From: an uncultured SAR86 cluster bacterium
GTDB taxonomy: Bacteria > Pseudomonadota > Gammaproteobacteria > Magnimaribacterales > TMED112
Length of the DNA stretch: 52,277 nt
Assembly: GCA_902563885.1 (NCBI GenBank)
Contig: CACEYZ010000006.1
Span: forward strand, 1 to 52,277
Direction of reading: 5' to 3'
The translations under genes and the position numbers were made by a program. Shown here in pieces: positions 51,552-52,277 of this stretch (positions within the stretch are counted from its first letter, which is position 1; every line of letters begins with the position of its first letter). The notes beneath the pieces were generated by a model, which was not told the DNA's origin, ran no database searches, and saw only the letters and a list, made by a program, of their open reading frames with translations.

Positions 51552-52277
51552 TTTCAAGGTCTGCCATGAGATTCACGATATCTACATAATTTTCATAGAA
51601 TTCTTTTGATTCACCCTCTGCTAGGGTGTAAGGTGTTTGAACATTACCGTCCTCAAAATTTATTAAACCAATGTCATAAAGAAATCTTGATACATTTAAT
51701 GCTGCGTTAACACTTCCAAGAAATTTAAGATAAGTTAAAGGACCAAATTTTTGTACTTCTCCACCACTTGGATAATACTTCGTAATTCTTGTGAAAATGA
51801 TATCTCTTTCCTTATCGATAAAGACAAATTGACCAAATTTACCACTGGTGTTGTAGATTTTTGCCTCATCATCAAATTTAGAGATCCACCATTGCAAACT
51901 ATATCCTCTTGTATCGCTATGGGTCCATCCCATGCTCGGTGTCTTGCCCCAATACAATTGCAGAGATTCATCAACATAACTTTTTGAGACAACTTGCTCT
52001 CCATCCCAGTTTCCATCTCTAGAAAAAAGTAAGCCGAACTTAGAATAATCTCTCGCTGACATATCTAAGCAACAATAAGTCATAGTATTTCCCGCAGCAT
52101 CTTCCCAAGCTGTATAATTTTTTATACCAATTTTGCTAAATATTCTTTCTTCAATTAATTGTTTGGCTGTTTTCCCAGTTGCTCCCTTTAATATTTCTCC
52201 AATAAGCATTGAATTAACATTGTTATATTGAAACTTTTCTCCAGGAGGATTTTCAACCTCAACTTCTAATGCATACT
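51538..52277 (-). CDS. Serine hydrolase, class C beta-lactamase family, 5' end beyond window
   Basis: The frame is open from the window edge: YALEVEVENPPGEKFQYNNVNS precedes the first internal Met, including the YxN motif (YNN), so the internal ATG at 52207-52209 is not the start. Closely parallel to the next gene (FALEVELEDKPGD, YNNVN; DMSARDYSKFG against DMTPRDFIKFG; GNWD), so the two are tandem paralogues. SxxK and signal peptide would lie outside. Overlaps its paralogue by 14 bases. Confidence 0.85.
   Translation of the reverse strand, partial: YALEVEVENPPGEKFQYNNVNSMLIGEILKGATGKTAKQLIEERIFSKIGIKNYTAWEDAAGNTMTYCCLDMSARDYSKFGLLFSRDGNWDGEQVVSKSYVDESLQLYWGKTPSMGWTHSDTRGYSLQWWISKFDDEAKIYNTSGKFGQFVFIDKERDIIFTRITKYYPSGGEVQKFGPLTYLKFLGSVNAALNVSRFLYDIGLINFEDGNVQTPYTLAEGESKEFYENYVDIVNLMADLENVEK

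Noticed and set aside
1-52277. CRISPR array, insertion sequence, toxin-antitoxin pair or defence island
   Set aside because: No regularly spaced repeats, transposase, nuclease-helicase cassette or small toxin pair was seen; flanks of all genes are housekeeping.

Overview
The window reads as AT-rich (roughly one third G+C by eye), extremely compact chromosomal DNA of a marine-type gammaproteobacterium with a streamlined genome. The order mini-fimV, truA, accD, dedD-like, cvpA, purF is a gammaproteobacterial signature, and the small AT-rich gene set resembles SAR86-like oceanic bacteria; that clade assignment is inference. I see no insertion sequence, integrase, prophage or CRISPR array, and no stretch over 300 bases without a gene once two partial edge genes and the true pyrD start are counted.

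Layout. 1-433: edge-truncated prepilin peptidase (minus). 469-3452: guaB-guaA, GMP synthesis. 3461-7376: four envelope or secreted proteins (two small unknowns, a likely outer-membrane barrel, a DUF305-LVIVD fusion). 7443-7748: Mpo1-like membrane protein. 7755-12884 (minus): overlapping run sirtuin, mazG, PlsC-type acyltransferase, tail-specific protease, xthA. 12884-18375 (plus): nadK, galU, pyrD, topA, small unknown. 18379: lexA (minus), sharing an SOS box with a 12-gene plus-strand run to 29193: 5'-nucleotidase, thrH, queH, prpC, prpD, aroC, mini-fimV, truA, accD, dedD-like, cvpA-like, purF. 29183-31759: acnB (minus). 31827: DUF1289 protein. 32275-33938: umuDC (minus) behind a perfect SOS box. 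33980-34832: lpxH and tRNA-Asn (minus). 34875-40653: uvrB, purL. 40650-41177: Nudix (minus). 41207-46022: gamma carbonic anhydrase, alaS, a lipoprotein carboxylesterase, followed by tRNA-Ser. 46148-48147: pdxH-like and pyk (minus). 48183-50398: kbl-tdh, threonine degradation. 50385-52277: two tandem serine beta-lactamase-like hydrolases (minus), the second cut by the window edge.

Themes. Purine synthesis (guaB, guaA, purF, purL), DNA damage response (lexA, umuDC, uvrB, xthA), propionate and threonine breakdown (prpC, prpD, acnB, kbl, tdh) and envelope genes are mixed in tightly overlapping transcription units. Many genes not preceded by another co-directional gene have a -10 hexamer about 6 bases before the start codon, implying leaderless mRNAs.

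Most notable: a UmuD homologue whose Ser-Lys catalytic pair is replaced (Asp, Arg) while LexA in the same window is intact; a threonine dehydrogenase with all four structural-zinc cysteines replaced; recurrent leaderless and palindromic bidirectional promoters; a pyrD whose full-length frame has no ATG/GTG/TTG start; a miniature FimV; and a PdxH-like protein with altered substrate-site residues.
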